From contig NZ_SNXO01000011.1 in assembly GCF_004362975.1 (NCBI RefSeq), positions 1 to 59,592 on the forward strand: 59,592 nt of DNA, read 5' to 3'. The position numbers were made by a program, and so were the translations under genes. Positions within the stretch are counted from its first letter, which is position 1, and each line of letters starts with the position of its first letter. The notes below the pieces were generated by a model, which saw only the letters and a program-made list of their open reading frames with translations, ran no database searches and had not been told where the DNA came from. This document shows, one piece after another, positions 17,224 through 26,899 of this stretch. The DNA comes from Aminicella lysinilytica. Lineage in GTDB: Bacteria > Bacillota > Clostridia > Peptostreptococcales > Anaerovoracaceae.

Positions 17224-17633
17224 GGCCGGCCGCCACTTCCGCTTCACTAGTCCTCGTGCGTGAACAGCCCCTAGCGACTTATAAAACCAAGAATAGAGCA
17301 CTATGCAAACTCGTTGAATCGAGAGAGCCTTTTCAAGGCTCCAAAGGGTGACCCTTGAGGAGATCATACGAGTACGACCTCCTCTTCGTATTCACCCTTT
17401 GCTTCAACTTCAAACAGTGCATAGTGCTTACTATTCTTGTCGTTTTATTTCGTCGGGGGCTGTATCTACTCCTGCGGGATCGTTCAGCGGAAGGACGGCC
17501 GGCTGGTTGAAAGTGACTTGGATTTTAGCTTTAATTGTAATTTGCTTCCGCATTCTAATTTTGCGTGTCATTTTCGCTTCGCTTTGAGACCTAATTCGAC
17601 GGAAGACCCAAGGAGTTGCCTATTGACAACTCC
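17224..17633 (+). repeat. Dispersed structured repeat, copy B (5' and 3' domains)
   Basis: The element begins at the stop codon of the activator gene. It can fold as a hairpin TTCAC/GTGAA with loop TAGTCCTCGTGC (17243-17264), then an outer stem AGCACTATGCA (17297-17307) with TGCATAGTGCT (17418-17428). The outer stem encloses an inner stem TTGAA/TTCAA, a hairpin GAGCCTT/AAGGCTC (17325-17341) and a long hairpin CAAAGGGTGA/TCACCCTTTG (17342-17401). The same architecture with compensatory base changes occurs at 30965-31148. The 3' part (17458-17633) is directly repeated 295 bases downstream. Short open frames here are by-products of the repeat. Confidence 0.75.
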
Positions 17634-17928
17634 TTTAAATTGCAATTACTCAGGTGAAATCATGCAAGTATGTTTCACCATCGCATTGCAATTTGTTCCG
17701 TCTTCAGACAGCGCGGCACATTAGGCTGCTCTTCTTGCTCGTCTGCGACTATGGCTGTATCTACTCCTGCGGGATCGTTCAGCGGAAGGGCGGCCGGCTG
17801 GTTGAAAGTGACTTGGATTTTAGCTTTAATTGTAATTTGCTTTTGCATTCTAATTTTGCGTGTCATTTTCTTTCCACTTTGAGACCTAACCCGACGGAAT
17901 ACCCAAGGAGTTGCCTATTGACAACTCC
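17634..17928 (+). repeat. Dispersed repeat, copy B' (tandem partial duplication)
   Basis: Positions 17753-17928 repeat 17458-17633 with few changes. Both end in the hairpin GGAGTTG/CAACTCC. Ahead of this, 17636-17695 holds a different nested stem (AAATTGCAAT with ATTGCAATTT around GGTGAAA/TTTCACC) in the place where copy B has its branched structure. The block CAGACAGCG...CACATTAGGCTGCTC matches the 3' domain of the other copies. From 17929 to 18066 a further fragment (ATCGCTGGCGCGGAAGG, 18042) resembles the end of the copy at 31199. Confidence 0.7.
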
Positions 17929-18066
17929 GGGTGAAACTGCTCCAGACCCGCAAGAATCACTAATTCTTGCGTGCGGTGTATATGGTAATTTAAAACATAT
18001 TGCGCGTAGTGGGCACCGCCAAATAATGTTGTTGATGAGAGTGATCGCTGGCGCGGAAGGGCATGA

Positions 18067-18100
18067 AAAGGGCCGCTGCTTGGCATGGCAACGGCCCTTT
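18067..18100 (-). terminator. Terminator of the LysP-like permease
   Basis: A 9-bp stem AAAGGGCCG/CGGCCCTTT encloses a 16-base loop. Read on the minus strand it is followed by TTTTC and lies about 25 bases after the permease stop codon. It could also stop transcripts coming from the repeat on the plus strand. Confidence 0.7.
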
Positions 18101-18125
18101 CCTTGGGGTAGACAATTATATCGGA

Positions 18126-19631
18126 TTACTTTCTTTCTTTGTCTATCTCTGAAACTATGTCATCCATTCCTGTGATATTATCTGTTGAGAAATCACAGTC
18201 TTTAAGAGGGACGATCTTTGTTTTCTTTATTACCTTATACGGAATAAAGAATGCTAGGAATACGAAGATTCCAAGGTACATACCAAATGCGGACATCCAG
18301 TTCCCTGCCAGTATATCCTGGTAATCCTGGAAGAGGATAACTATAGCGCACAGTAGAAATGCGAAGATAGGGCCAAATGGATACAGCGCTGCATGATACT
18401 TGAATTCGTGAGGGCTGTGACCCTGAGCTACCCAGGCTTTTCTGAATCTGTAATGACTTATAGCGATTCCCAGCCAAGCAATGAAGCCGGCCATTCCGGA
18501 ACCATTTACCAGCCATAGATATACGCCGTTTTCTCCGCCTGTCAGATAAAGTACGAAGCAGAGAAGAGCAAAACCAGCTGTAAAGTACAGGCAGTTTATA
18601 GGAACGCCTCTGCTGCTCAGCTTGCTGAGGAAGGAAGGCGCCTTGCCCTCTTTAGACAGAGCGTATAACATTCTGGATGATGTGTATAATCCTGAGTTAC
18701 CACAGGACAATACGGATGTAAGTATTACTGCGTTCATTACTGAAGCAGCTGCTGCAAATCCTGTTCTTCTGAGAACCAGTACGAATGGACTCATTGCGAT
18801 GTTGTCAGTAGCGCCTGACAGCAGGTTAGGATCTGTGTAGGGCAGGATAAATCCGATTACTGTAAGAGCTCCTATATAGAAGATCAGAATACGCCAGAAT
18901 ACAGTTTTAATAGCTTTAGGTACGGCTACGCCAGGATTTTCGGTTTCGCCTGCTGCAACGCCGACGATCTCGGTTCCCTGGAAGGAGTAGCCTGCTGCCA
19001 TGGTGATTCCGAATATTGCAAGGAATCCGCCGTGGAATGGAGCGTCTCCGTTGACCCAGTTATCAAATAGATGACCGCCTTCAGGACCGCCCTTCATGAT
19101 ACCTAGTATCATCAGTACGCCTATGATCAGGAATACTACTATGGTGACTACTTTGATGCCGGCAAACCAGAACTCTGCTTCGCCGTAACCGCGGGCACCG
19201 AGGATATTCAGTCCGAACAGCAGAGCCAGGAACAGTATGCTCCAAATGGCACCGTGGATGTTCGGGAACCAGTATCCCATTACGATAGCTCCTGCTACCA
19301 TTTCACTGGCAACTGTGATCGCCCAGTTATACCAGTAGTTCCAGCCAAGGGCAAAGCCCAGGGTAGGATCGACGAATCTCGTCGCGTAAGTTTCAAATGA
19401 ACCTGAGACCGGCATATATGTGGCCATTTCTCCAAGACTTGTCATCAGGAAAAATACCATAGTGCCGATAACAGCGTACGCAAGAAGCGCACCGCCTGGG
19501 CCAGCTCCGGAAATAGAACTGCCTGAGGCTACGAACAGGCCGGTGCCTATAGCACCGCCTATGGCGATCATGTTAAGATGTCTTGGCTTCAAGGCACGGT
19601 TAAGATGTTCACCGTCGTTTCCTTTACTCAT
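18126..19631 (-). CDS. lysP: LysP-like amino acid permease
   Basis: This 501-residue APC-superfamily permease has about 12 membrane segments. The N-terminal signature LKPRHLNMIAIGGAIGTGLF, the MTSLGEMATYMPVSGSF stretch and FALGWNYWYNWA closely follow enterobacterial LysP, so lysine/H+ symport is likely. ATG 19631 is chosen because GGGGGAA lies about eight bases ahead; an upstream in-frame ATG at 19646 lacks a site. The gene lies between two activators with a diaminohexanoate-dehydrogenase-like sensor, which supports a role in lysine supply. Substrate specificity is inferred from similarity; histidine or arginine cannot be excluded. Confidence 0.82.
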   Translation of the reverse strand: MSKGNDGEHLNRALKPRHLNMIAIGGAIGTGLFVASGSSISGAGPGGALLAYAVIGTMVFFLMTSLGEMATYMPVSGSFETYATRFVDPTLGFALGWNYWYNWAITVASEMVAGAIVMGYWFPNIHGAIWSILFLALLFGLNILGARGYGEAEFWFAGIKVVTIVVFLIIGVLMILGIMKGGPEGGHLFDNWVNGDAPFHGGFLAIFGITMAAGYSFQGTEIVGVAAGETENPGVAVPKAIKTVFWRILIFYIGALTVIGFILPYTDPNLLSGATDNIAMSPFVLVLRRTGFAAAASVMNAVILTSVLSCGNSGLYTSSRMLYALSKEGKAPSFLSKLSSRGVPINCLYFTAGFALLCFVLYLTGGENGVYLWLVNGSGMAGFIAWLGIAISHYRFRKAWVAQGHSPHEFKYHAALYPFGPIFAFLLCAIVILFQDYQDILAGNWMSAFGMYLGIFVFLAFFIPYKVIKKTKIVPLKDCDFSTDNITGMDDIVSEIDKERK

Positions 19632-19945
19632 AAATAATTCCCCCATTCTTTTCAGAATTTTATTTAGTAAAATAAAAAATGCATGTCTGTCAGATAACGC
19701 ACATTATTTGACTTCACAAGTATAGACCTTAACGCATAAACTTACAATAATATTTCGGTCATTCTATTTATAGCAGTATTTTATAAAATGAGGCGTAACA
19801 ATAGCAATTACATAGATATATAAGCAAATTGGTATTTGACATCATGTAATTACTTGATTTTGTATATAAGTAAATGATGAATAAATATACACTATTACTA
19901 AGGGAAAACATAAGAAACCTTAAGGTGTAACACGTGACCCATTTG

Positions 19946-19954
19946 TGGTATAAT
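19946..19954 (+). promoter_or_regulatory. Extended -10 promoter of the second activator gene
   Basis: TGGTATAAT is a perfect extended -10 element 33 bases before ATG 19988. No good -35 box is seen, as is allowed for extended -10 promoters. Between this promoter and the permease, AATTACAT (19806-19813) and ATGTAATT (19844-19851) form a widely spaced inverted repeat that could be an operator. No -24/-12 promoter was found for the permease. Confidence 0.55.
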
Positions 19955-19987
19955 GAATCTATAATAACTTAGATATAAGGAGAGCCC

Positions 19988-22069
19988 ATGGATAAAGTAT
20001 TCGGACTTGAGAGAGTCCTGGAGCCGACAGGAGTATTTCCTCCTGTGGCCTGGAAAATAGATAACGGCAGAGAACTCAGAGAGGGTGAAGCACGGGTAGC
20101 CCTGGAACAGGTCCATCTGGAGTGGGATAATTTTCAGCAGATATGCAACAGCTGCGGTTTTGAGGAAGATAAGATCAAGGCCAAGATCATGGACATAGTG
20201 GATAAACGAGGCAAACTGCAGAATCCATTCACTGGATCCGGCGGGGTTTTCATGGGGAGAATTGAGGAAATATCAGACGACTTCGGACCTGATGCCGATC
20301 TAACCGTAGGAGAGCGCATATGCTGCATTACATCTCTTGGAGGCATCCCCATAAATATTGAAGAGATATTTGACATCGACTACGACTACGGTCAGTTCAA
20401 ATGCAGGGGATACGCCATAATTTTCGAGGCTTCGCCTGTATTTAAAGTTGATCCGACACTGGAAGCCAACTACACTCTGGCGGCTATTGATGAAGCCGGC
20501 AGTATAGCCGGGTCATTTGATATAGCCACAGATCATCAATGTAAGAATGTAGCTATCATAGGCAGAAATGTACATACCTGTCTTCTATACGCGGCAACTC
20601 TTCGCGAGGCTATTGGACCGGAATACAATGTAATTGCCGTTATGGACAAGTATTATACTCAGGACATTCCAAAGGAAGAATTGGAACAGGTCATGAGACC
20701 ACTCATTAAGGAGACGTTTTTCGTAGATCTCAGCGAACCGGTCAGGTCTTATGAGGAAATTGTCAGCAAGATCAGCAATTTCAAGCAGCTGGATCTGGTA
20801 ATAATCACAGAAGATATTTCCGGATCAGAGAGCATTGGTATGCTCCTTGTCAAACCTTTCGGCTGTGCATATTTCACATCCTTCGCTAACAACTATAGTA
20901 AGGCTGTGCTTTGCGCGGAGTCTATGGGGAAAGTGGTGCTTACCTATGCCTTCGACCAGTTCGTTCAGGATTATCCGAAGTTTACCATGCAGATAGTCCA
21001 CGCCCTGAAGCCTAAACTTGAAGAAATCAACAGAATGTACAGGTCATATAAGGGCATCAACAGGATCACCAAGAGCCGTGCCAGGAGCCAGGAAATCAAG
21101 AACGCCGGCAAGGAAGATGACTTTGTTTACCAGGACATAGTAACCAGCAGCATGATCAAGGAAGTAATGAATATTGCCAAGTATGACTGCAATGTCATCA
21201 TTCAAGGTGAGACCGGCGTCGGCAAAGAAAAGGTTTTGTCACTAATCCATCAGAACAGTTCCAGACGGTCCAAGCCCTGCATTAAAATAAACTGTGCTAC
21301 AGTTCAGGAAACTCTGGCTGAGTCAGAGTTCTTCGGCTATGAGGCAGGCGCATTTACGGGAGCTCAGGCCAAGGGCAAGGAAGGATATTTCGAGCTGGCC
21401 AATGAAGGAATACTGTTCCTGGATGAAATCGGGACACTGTCTATGAATATGCAGTCAAAGCTTCTGCGAGTCCTGCAGGAAAGCCAGTTCTACAGAGTCG
21501 GAGGTACCAAGCAGATCTCTGTCAACGTGCGGGTCGTCTGCGCTAACAACGTGCCCCTGCGCAAACTGGTAGACGAGGGGAAATTCCGTGAGGACCTCTA
21601 TTACAGGCTGAATATCTGCACGATAGACGTGCCGCCCCTGAGAGAAAGGCGGGCTGATATTTTGATCCTGGCGGAGACTTTCGTAAAAGGCTGGAACAAA
21701 AAGTACGGTATGGAAAAGGAACTGTCGCCGGACGCTCTCAACAGTCTGTACAATTACTACTGGCCGGGGAATGTCAGAGAACTGGAGAATATTATCCACA
21801 GGCTGGTCATCAGCAGTGAAAACATAGTTATAACCGAAGAAGAAGTGGATGCTATCTTAAACGAGAATGCCTACGGTGATCTGGTGAACAGTGTGAAGAA
21901 GAGTTACAATATGGATGAACACCTGAACTTCCATCAGATGATGGATCAGCAGGAGAAGCAGATAATAGAATATGCCCTCAGGAAAGAGGGAACTACGCGG
22001 AAGGCAGCGAAAATGCTGGGATTGCCACAGACCACCTTCGCGCGGAAGAAACTCAAGTATGACCTGTGA
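19988..22069 (+). CDS. Sigma-54-dependent activator with Kdd-like sensor domain (second paralogue)
   Basis: This protein has the same length (693) and architecture as the one at 15142. A Kdd-like N-terminal domain (GLERVLEPTGVFPPVAWK; Rossmann-like VAIIGRNVHTCLLYAATLR) is followed by an AAA+ domain with GETGVGKE, GAFTGA and ILFLDEIG, and a Fis-type helix-turn-helix at the C-terminus (TTRKAAKMLGLPQTTFARK). The DNA-recognition helices of the two paralogues differ (SHSTFSRK versus PQTTFARK), which suggests related but distinct sites. AAGGAG precedes ATG 19988. The 1604-residue gene starts 15 bases after its stop, so they are probably co-transcribed. Divergent neighbour: the LysP-like permease. 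Confidence 0.83.
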   Translation: MDKVFGLERVLEPTGVFPPVAWKIDNGRELREGEARVALEQVHLEWDNFQQICNSCGFEEDKIKAKIMDIVDKRGKLQNPFTGSGGVFMGRIEEISDDFGPDADLTVGERICCITSLGGIPINIEEIFDIDYDYGQFKCRGYAIIFEASPVFKVDPTLEANYTLAAIDEAGSIAGSFDIATDHQCKNVAIIGRNVHTCLLYAATLREAIGPEYNVIAVMDKYYTQDIPKEELEQVMRPLIKETFFVDLSEPVRSYEEIVSKISNFKQLDLVIITEDISGSESIGMLLVKPFGCAYFTSFANNYSKAVLCAESMGKVVLTYAFDQFVQDYPKFTMQIVHALKPKLEEINRMYRSYKGINRITKSRARSQEIKNAGKEDDFVYQDIVTSSMIKEVMNIAKYDCNVIIQGETGVGKEKVLSLIHQNSSRRSKPCIKINCATVQETLAESEFFGYEAGAFTGAQAKGKEGYFELANEGILFLDEIGTLSMNMQSKLLRVLQESQFYRVGGTKQISVNVRVVCANNVPLRKLVDEGKFREDLYYRLNICTIDVPPLRERRADILILAETFVKGWNKKYGMEKELSPDALNSLYNYYWPGNVRELENIIHRLVISSENIVITEEEVDAILNENAYGDLVNSVKKSYNMDEHLNFHQMMDQQEKQIIEYALRKEGTTRKAAKMLGLPQTTFARKKLKYDL

Positions 22070-22084
22070 GAAAAGAGTTAAACT

Positions 22085-25000
22085 ATGATGAGAGAAGAAG
22101 CAATTTATATCATTCTGCGGAAGACATTGACGGACAGAGGCTTTCTTAAGGAAGTAGGATATAACAAAAAGCAGATGGAGAGTTATCTGGCTAAGGTGGA
22201 TCTGAAGTCCATGGCTGAAGACATGTCCAGCATGGTCGATGAAAAGGGCAGATATCACATAGAAGATGTGTGCTCTATAGCCACCGCCTACTTTGAATGC
22301 CTGGAGAATATACCAGAAGAGGGTTGGCCGCAGCACTGCTACAGTTACGTTTTGTCTCAGCTGTTCCCGGAAAAGGGTGAGCCGGAAAATGCGGAAACTC
22401 ATGGTCAAGGCAGGCTGTTCCTCATGCAGACTCTGCGGGGAATGTATGAATGCGAAGATGAAAGTCTGGCCTTCGATCCGACGAAGACCATGAGCCTCCT
22501 CAGTGATTCTGAGATAGAGGAGGGCGGATTCACCAGGGAATATATCAAACTACACAGGCTTATCAAGAGCAAGTATATATATGAATTTATGAGGATAGGC
22601 GTGGATATTACGCCGTTCAATACTTTGGGGCACATAGGCGGAGTCCATTATGTGGCCATGTTCGTTGCGCGTCAGCTTTATGAGGCAGGTGTGCCTATAG
22701 ATCTGGGCCTCATCTCCGGAGCAGCGGCTGGACACGACATAGGAAAGTACGGATGTAGAAAGAGCGAGGAAAAGCGCATACCTTACCTGCATTATTACTA
22801 TACTGACCTTTGTTACGAGCGGTTTGCCATGCCTACTATCGGCCATATAGCGGCTAATCATTCTACCTGGGATCTGGAACTGGAGAATCTGTCTGTAGAA
22901 TCTCTGGTTTTGATATACGCAGATTTCAGAGTCAAGAGCAGCAGGGACAGTGAAGGCAACGAAGTTGTCAACTTCTATTCACTGGCAGACGTTTTCGATG
23001 TGATACTGAATAAACTGGACAACGTGGACGCGGCCAAGGAGCAACGCTATCGGAAGGTCTACGCCAAACTCTCTGACTTCGAGGAATATATGAAGGAGCA
23101 CGGGGTTCGAACTGAGATCCCTGAAGATTTCAAAGTGTGCCCGGATGGAAGACCTAAGCCGGTCAAGAGGGAAATGGTGCTTCTGGAAGGTGAAGACGTA
23201 GTAAACCAGCTGAAATTCAAGGCAATAGATCACAACATCAGACTTATGAGTACTTTTCATGTTGACAGCGAATTCGGCAATCTCATAGAGGCGGCCAGGA
23301 GCGAGAGGAACTGGAAGGATATAAGAACATATATCAGCATTTTCGGTGAGTATTGTACATATATGACAGAGAAGCAGAAACTCATGACTATAAAATTCCT
23401 GTATGAGCAGCTGGCTCATAAGGAAGGGGACATCAGGACCCAGTCAGCTACCCTTATGGGCAGGATAATCGGGACCTTCAACGAAGAGTATAAGAAGGAA
23501 CTGCCCGAGGGCGTCTCCCTGCCGGACAAGAGCGTGACAAATATTACTTTGTTCAGGCAATACCTGGCCATGATAATAGAGCCTGACTATAAACTGACTG
23601 AGCAGCATAAGAAATGGATAGAAAACAGCCTTAACAGCTTCGTCAGCGCTGCCTTGGAAAACTGCCGGGAAAGCAGCAGGCTTGAGTATATGGAGGAGCT
23701 GATAAGATATTTCGCCAGGACAGATTACCATGAGGATATCTATATTATTCTGTTGAAAGTAATTATGGATATCAAGGCGGAGTACTGTACAGAGGATTTC
23801 ATGGAGAAGCTCCATGAATTTACGGCGGCTGCACGCGAGCAGGATTCACTGAGTATGAAAATAGCCGCGATCCATGCGGGACGGCATCTGTTTGCGGAAT
23901 ATGAAGACGAGAATTACACCAGAGATCTCCGAGAGGTCATGGACATACCGACGGATCCGGACAAGTATGCAGACAGGCTGGCTAACATGTTTCTGGACGA
24001 TCTTAAGGTTGGCACGCCCTGGGTGGTCAAGGTAGCCAACATAGAGGTCATGATACACACTATCGAGGCCAAGGGAGACAAAGGAAACATCCTCCATGTG
24101 GGCACCCATCTGGCCAATCTGGTCAAGGTCAGCGAAACGGTCACCGTAAGGAAGGCTGCCGGCGAGGGCCTGCTGTCTATAGTGGACAAAATGCCCCTGG
24201 AGCAGCGGAACGAGCTGGCGGTGGAGTTGTTCAACGGTCTGGAGATCGGCGATTATCAATATTCCAAGTATATCCCCGATTATCTCGGCGTCATTATGCT
24301 GAGGCTTCCGCCTAAGGAGCTGGACGAGTCCATAGATATGATCAGAAGGATAATCGAGTCGGGCAATAACAAGGCGGCATCATCTGCTATCGACACTATC
24401 GGAGTCATGGTGGAAAACTACTACGATTACCGGGGGCGTTTCATGGAGTCCACCGATCAGTATGAAAAGAGAAAAAACAGGCTTTTGTATATGATAATCA
24501 AAGGTTATGCTTACTATGATAAACAGCTGAGCAAGGAGTCTTTCTGGGTCATGGCCCAGAGAGTATTCGGCAGTCAGGCCATGAGTCTGGCCCAAAAGGA
24601 CGACATCTTCGGCCATTGTTATAAAAAGCTCCTGGCCCTGCTTCACGACAAGACTGAGGACACGCTGGAATTCTACAATAACGCCGCGGTGCTGAATCAT
24701 CTTTACAGATATATATGCCAGCATCAGGCCGATGTAGGAGATTTCGATTTTCCTGAACCGCGTAAGGTGGCATTTTATCCGGGGACTTTCGATCCGTTCA
24801 GTCTGGGCCATAAGGCTGTAGCCAAGACTATCAGGGACAAAGGTTTCGACGTGTATCTTGCTCTGGACGAGTTCTCCTGGTCCAAGCATACTCAGCCTCG
24901 GCTGCAGCGCCGGAAGATAATGAATATGTCCGTGGCTGATGAAGAGGGCATATACGCCTTCCCGGACGATATGTCTGTGAACATAGCAAACAACAGCGAT

Positions 25001-26899
25001 GTGAAGAGGCTGAAGGACGCTTTCAAAGGCAGAGATCTGTATATTGCCGTAGGCAGCGACGTGATCAAGAATGCTTCCTGCTATAGAAATCCGCCGACTG
25101 AGGATTCCATCCATACGGTGAACCATGTGGTTTTCGCCCGTGAATCCAATGATCCTTCCGACAAGGGAGATAAGAAGAAACAGAGTTATCCGGTAACGGG
25201 CAAAGTAGTTAACCTTACTCTGAAGAAATACTATGAGGACATAAGTTCAACCAGGATCAGAGAAAATATAGACTTGAACAGAGATATTTCCAACCTTATC
25301 GATCCGGCTGTGCAGAATTATATATATGAAAAAAATCTGTACCTGCGCGAGCCCGCTTACAAGCATGTGCTCCAGGCCAAGGAAATAGGCATAAGTACCT
25401 ATGAACACAGGAACGGCGACAGCCTGGCCCCGATGGAAAAGGAACTGCTGGTTGCAGGATACGATATGGATAAAGTAAAAGCCCGCATAGAAAACCCCCA
25501 GGCCCGCACTTTGTACATTGAGAGTGCCGGCAGCAGAAAGAAGATGCTTGCATACGGATCTGCCTGCCGCATGGAGACCAATCAGCTTCTGGAGGAACTG
25601 GGAGACCCGGCAACGGCAGCTCACGTGAGAGAGGCCGCCGCAGGAGGCATCGCATCCATCGGTTTCCTGTATTTCGGCAAGTCCAGAGCCATATCCAATG
25701 TGGGACAGATAGTCATCACCGAGATACTGACGGAACTAATTGCAAGAGATTTCGCTTACGCCATATATAATCCCGTGGATGATGAAGGGTTGAACCCGAG
25801 AATAGTCGATGCGCTGAGAAAGCAGGGATTCGTGAACATAGCCGAGGGAAGAGGTGCGAGACCTGTCTATGCTGTGGATATGAAATCTCCAATAATAATA
25901 TTCAGAGATGTGGAGACTGTCATCAAGAGTCCCCTGAACAAGAACAGCGAAGTTCTCAAGGCTATAGACAATGCTCACGGAAATCTGCTGAAGGTAATGA
26001 CGGACATATATCCGGGGCAGCTGGTCCTGTCTTTCAATACCAGTGCCGTTCATAATAAGATAATCAGCAAGGTCGCTGAGATCAACGGGGTTTCGCCGGT
26101 CAACGACAAGAGCGGCGTCAGGGGGCCTTATATGTCAGTGCCTTTTGGCAAGGCTTTGGCTGATGTGCTGGTGCCGAACACCGTGACCAAGTCCCTCCAC
26201 ACGGAGAAATACTTCGACCGTGATCTGAAGGGCTTCACCATCGGCGAGTCCAGACATTATTCGACTCTGGATAATCAGGCTCGGACTATCAGATCCTTTG
26301 ACAGGCCGGTGATACTTATAGACGACCTTTTGCATAAAGGTTACCGAATGAGCATAATAGATCCGATCCTGAAGAAGAACAAGGTGGATGTCAAGGAAAT
26401 AGTCGTAGGAGTAATGACTGGCAATGCCAAGGATTCCATGACTGCGCGCCACAGGAAGGCCGAGTGCGCATACTTCATACCGACACTGAAGATATGGCTC
26501 AACGAGCGGGATTGCTATCCTTTCGTAGGCGGCGACAGCATCAAGACATCAGGCAGTGGAAACGACACTAAGAACGCTTCTGTTAACCTGATCATGCCCT
26601 ACACGACGCCGGCATTTATTTCCGGAGGCGATTCCGATGAGATCTACAGATATTCCATGACCTGTCTGGAAAATGCCAGGAACATCTGGCAGACTCTGGA
26701 GAAAGAGTACCAGGCAGCTTTCGAACGGAAACTGACACTTAAGAGAATAGGTGAAGTCATTACCTATCCGAGGATACCTGATATTGGCACCGGAGTTGAA
26801 TTCGATGAGAATCTGGCCCCATCGGTGTTTATAGATAACGCTATCGAACGACTTGTAAGAATGAAATGGGGGCACGCCAAATGGCCGAAAAAGTTATAA
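22085..26899 (+). CDS. 1604-residue HD / NadD-like / GNAT / PRTase multidomain protein
   Basis: I do not recognise a characterised homologue. Domains visible in order: an HD-type phosphohydrolase region (GGVHYV near residue 189, GHDIGK near 216, NHSTW near 259); an alpha-helical, HEAT-like middle (about 350-860); a cytidylyltransferase/NadD-like domain with PGTFDPFSLGH (near 899) and ISSTRIRE (near 1053); a GNAT-like region (about 1130-1270); and a type I phosphoribosyltransferase-like domain with the PRPP-loop motif VILIDDLLHKG (near 1408). HD and NadD domains co-occur in NAD biosynthesis (YqeK/NadD), so nucleotide or NAD-type chemistry is a reasonable inference. Residue 1604 overlaps the next gene by 19 bases. 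The ribosome site is weak, consistent with coupling to the upstream activator. Confidence 0.7.
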   Translation: MMREEAIYIILRKTLTDRGFLKEVGYNKKQMESYLAKVDLKSMAEDMSSMVDEKGRYHIEDVCSIATAYFECLENIPEEGWPQHCYSYVLSQLFPEKGEPENAETHGQGRLFLMQTLRGMYECEDESLAFDPTKTMSLLSDSEIEEGGFTREYIKLHRLIKSKYIYEFMRIGVDITPFNTLGHIGGVHYVAMFVARQLYEAGVPIDLGLISGAAAGHDIGKYGCRKSEEKRIPYLHYYYTDLCYERFAMPTIGHIAANHSTWDLELENLSVESLVLIYADFRVKSSRDSEGNEVVNFYSLADVFDVILNKLDNVDAAKEQRYRKVYAKLSDFEEYMKEHGVRTEIPEDFKVCPDGRPKPVKREMVLLEGEDVVNQLKFKAIDHNIRLMSTFHVDSEFGNLIEAARSERNWKDIRTYISIFGEYCTYMTEKQKLMTIKFLYEQLAHKEGDIRTQSATLMGRIIGTFNEEYKKELPEGVSLPDKSVTNITLFRQYLAMIIEPDYKLTEQHKKWIENSLNSFVSAALENCRESSRLEYMEELIRYFARTDYHEDIYIILLKVIMDIKAEYCTEDFMEKLHEFTAAAREQDSLSMKIAAIHAGRHLFAEYEDENYTRDLREVMDIPTDPDKYADRLANMFLDDLKVGTPWVVKVANIEVMIHTIEAKGDKGNILHVGTHLANLVKVSETVTVRKAAGEGLLSIVDKMPLEQRNELAVELFNGLEIGDYQYSKYIPDYLGVIMLRLPPKELDESIDMIRRIIESGNNKAASSAIDTIGVMVENYYDYRGRFMESTDQYEKRKNRLLYMIIKGYAYYDKQLSKESFWVMAQRVFGSQAMSLAQKDDIFGHCYKKLLALLHDKTEDTLEFYNNAAVLNHLYRYICQHQADVGDFDFPEPRKVAFYPGTFDPFSLGHKAVAKTIRDKGFDVYLALDEFSWSKHTQPRLQRRKIMNMSVADEEGIYAFPDDMSVNIANNSDVKRLKDAFKGRDLYIAVGSDVIKNASCYRNPPTEDSIHTVNHVVFARESNDPSDKGDKKKQSYPVTGKVVNLTLKKYYEDISSTRIRENIDLNRDISNLIDPAVQNYIYEKNLYLREPAYKHVLQAKEIGISTYEHRNGDSLAPMEKELLVAGYDMDKVKARIENPQARTLYIESAGSRKKMLAYGSACRMETNQLLEELGDPATAAHVREAAAGGIASIGFLYFGKSRAISNVGQIVITEILTELIARDFAYAIYNPVDDEGLNPRIVDALRKQGFVNIAEGRGARPVYAVDMKSPIIIFRDVETVIKSPLNKNSEVLKAIDNAHGNLLKVMTDIYPGQLVLSFNTSAVHNKIISKVAEINGVSPVNDKSGVRGPYMSVPFGKALADVLVPNTVTKSLHTEKYFDRDLKGFTIGESRHYSTLDNQARTIRSFDRPVILIDDLLHKGYRMSIIDPILKKNKVDVKEIVVGVMTGNAKDSMTARHRKAECAYFIPTLKIWLNERDCYPFVGGDSIKTSGSGNDTKNASVNLIMPYTTPAFISGGDSDEIYRYSMTCLENARNIWQTLEKEYQAAFERKLTLKRIGEVITYPRIPDIGTGVEFDENLAPSVFIDNAIERLVRMKWGHAKWPKKL

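Noticed and set aside
17348-18175. Overlapping open frames of 61-173 codons between the activator and the permease
   Set aside because: The region is a tandemly duplicated structured repeat; similar peptides arise only because the DNA is repeated.
19675-19700. Sigma-54 promoter for the LysP-like gene
   Set aside because: The best candidate (CTGACAGACATGCA on the minus strand) has a GA instead of GG and too short a gap between the two elements.
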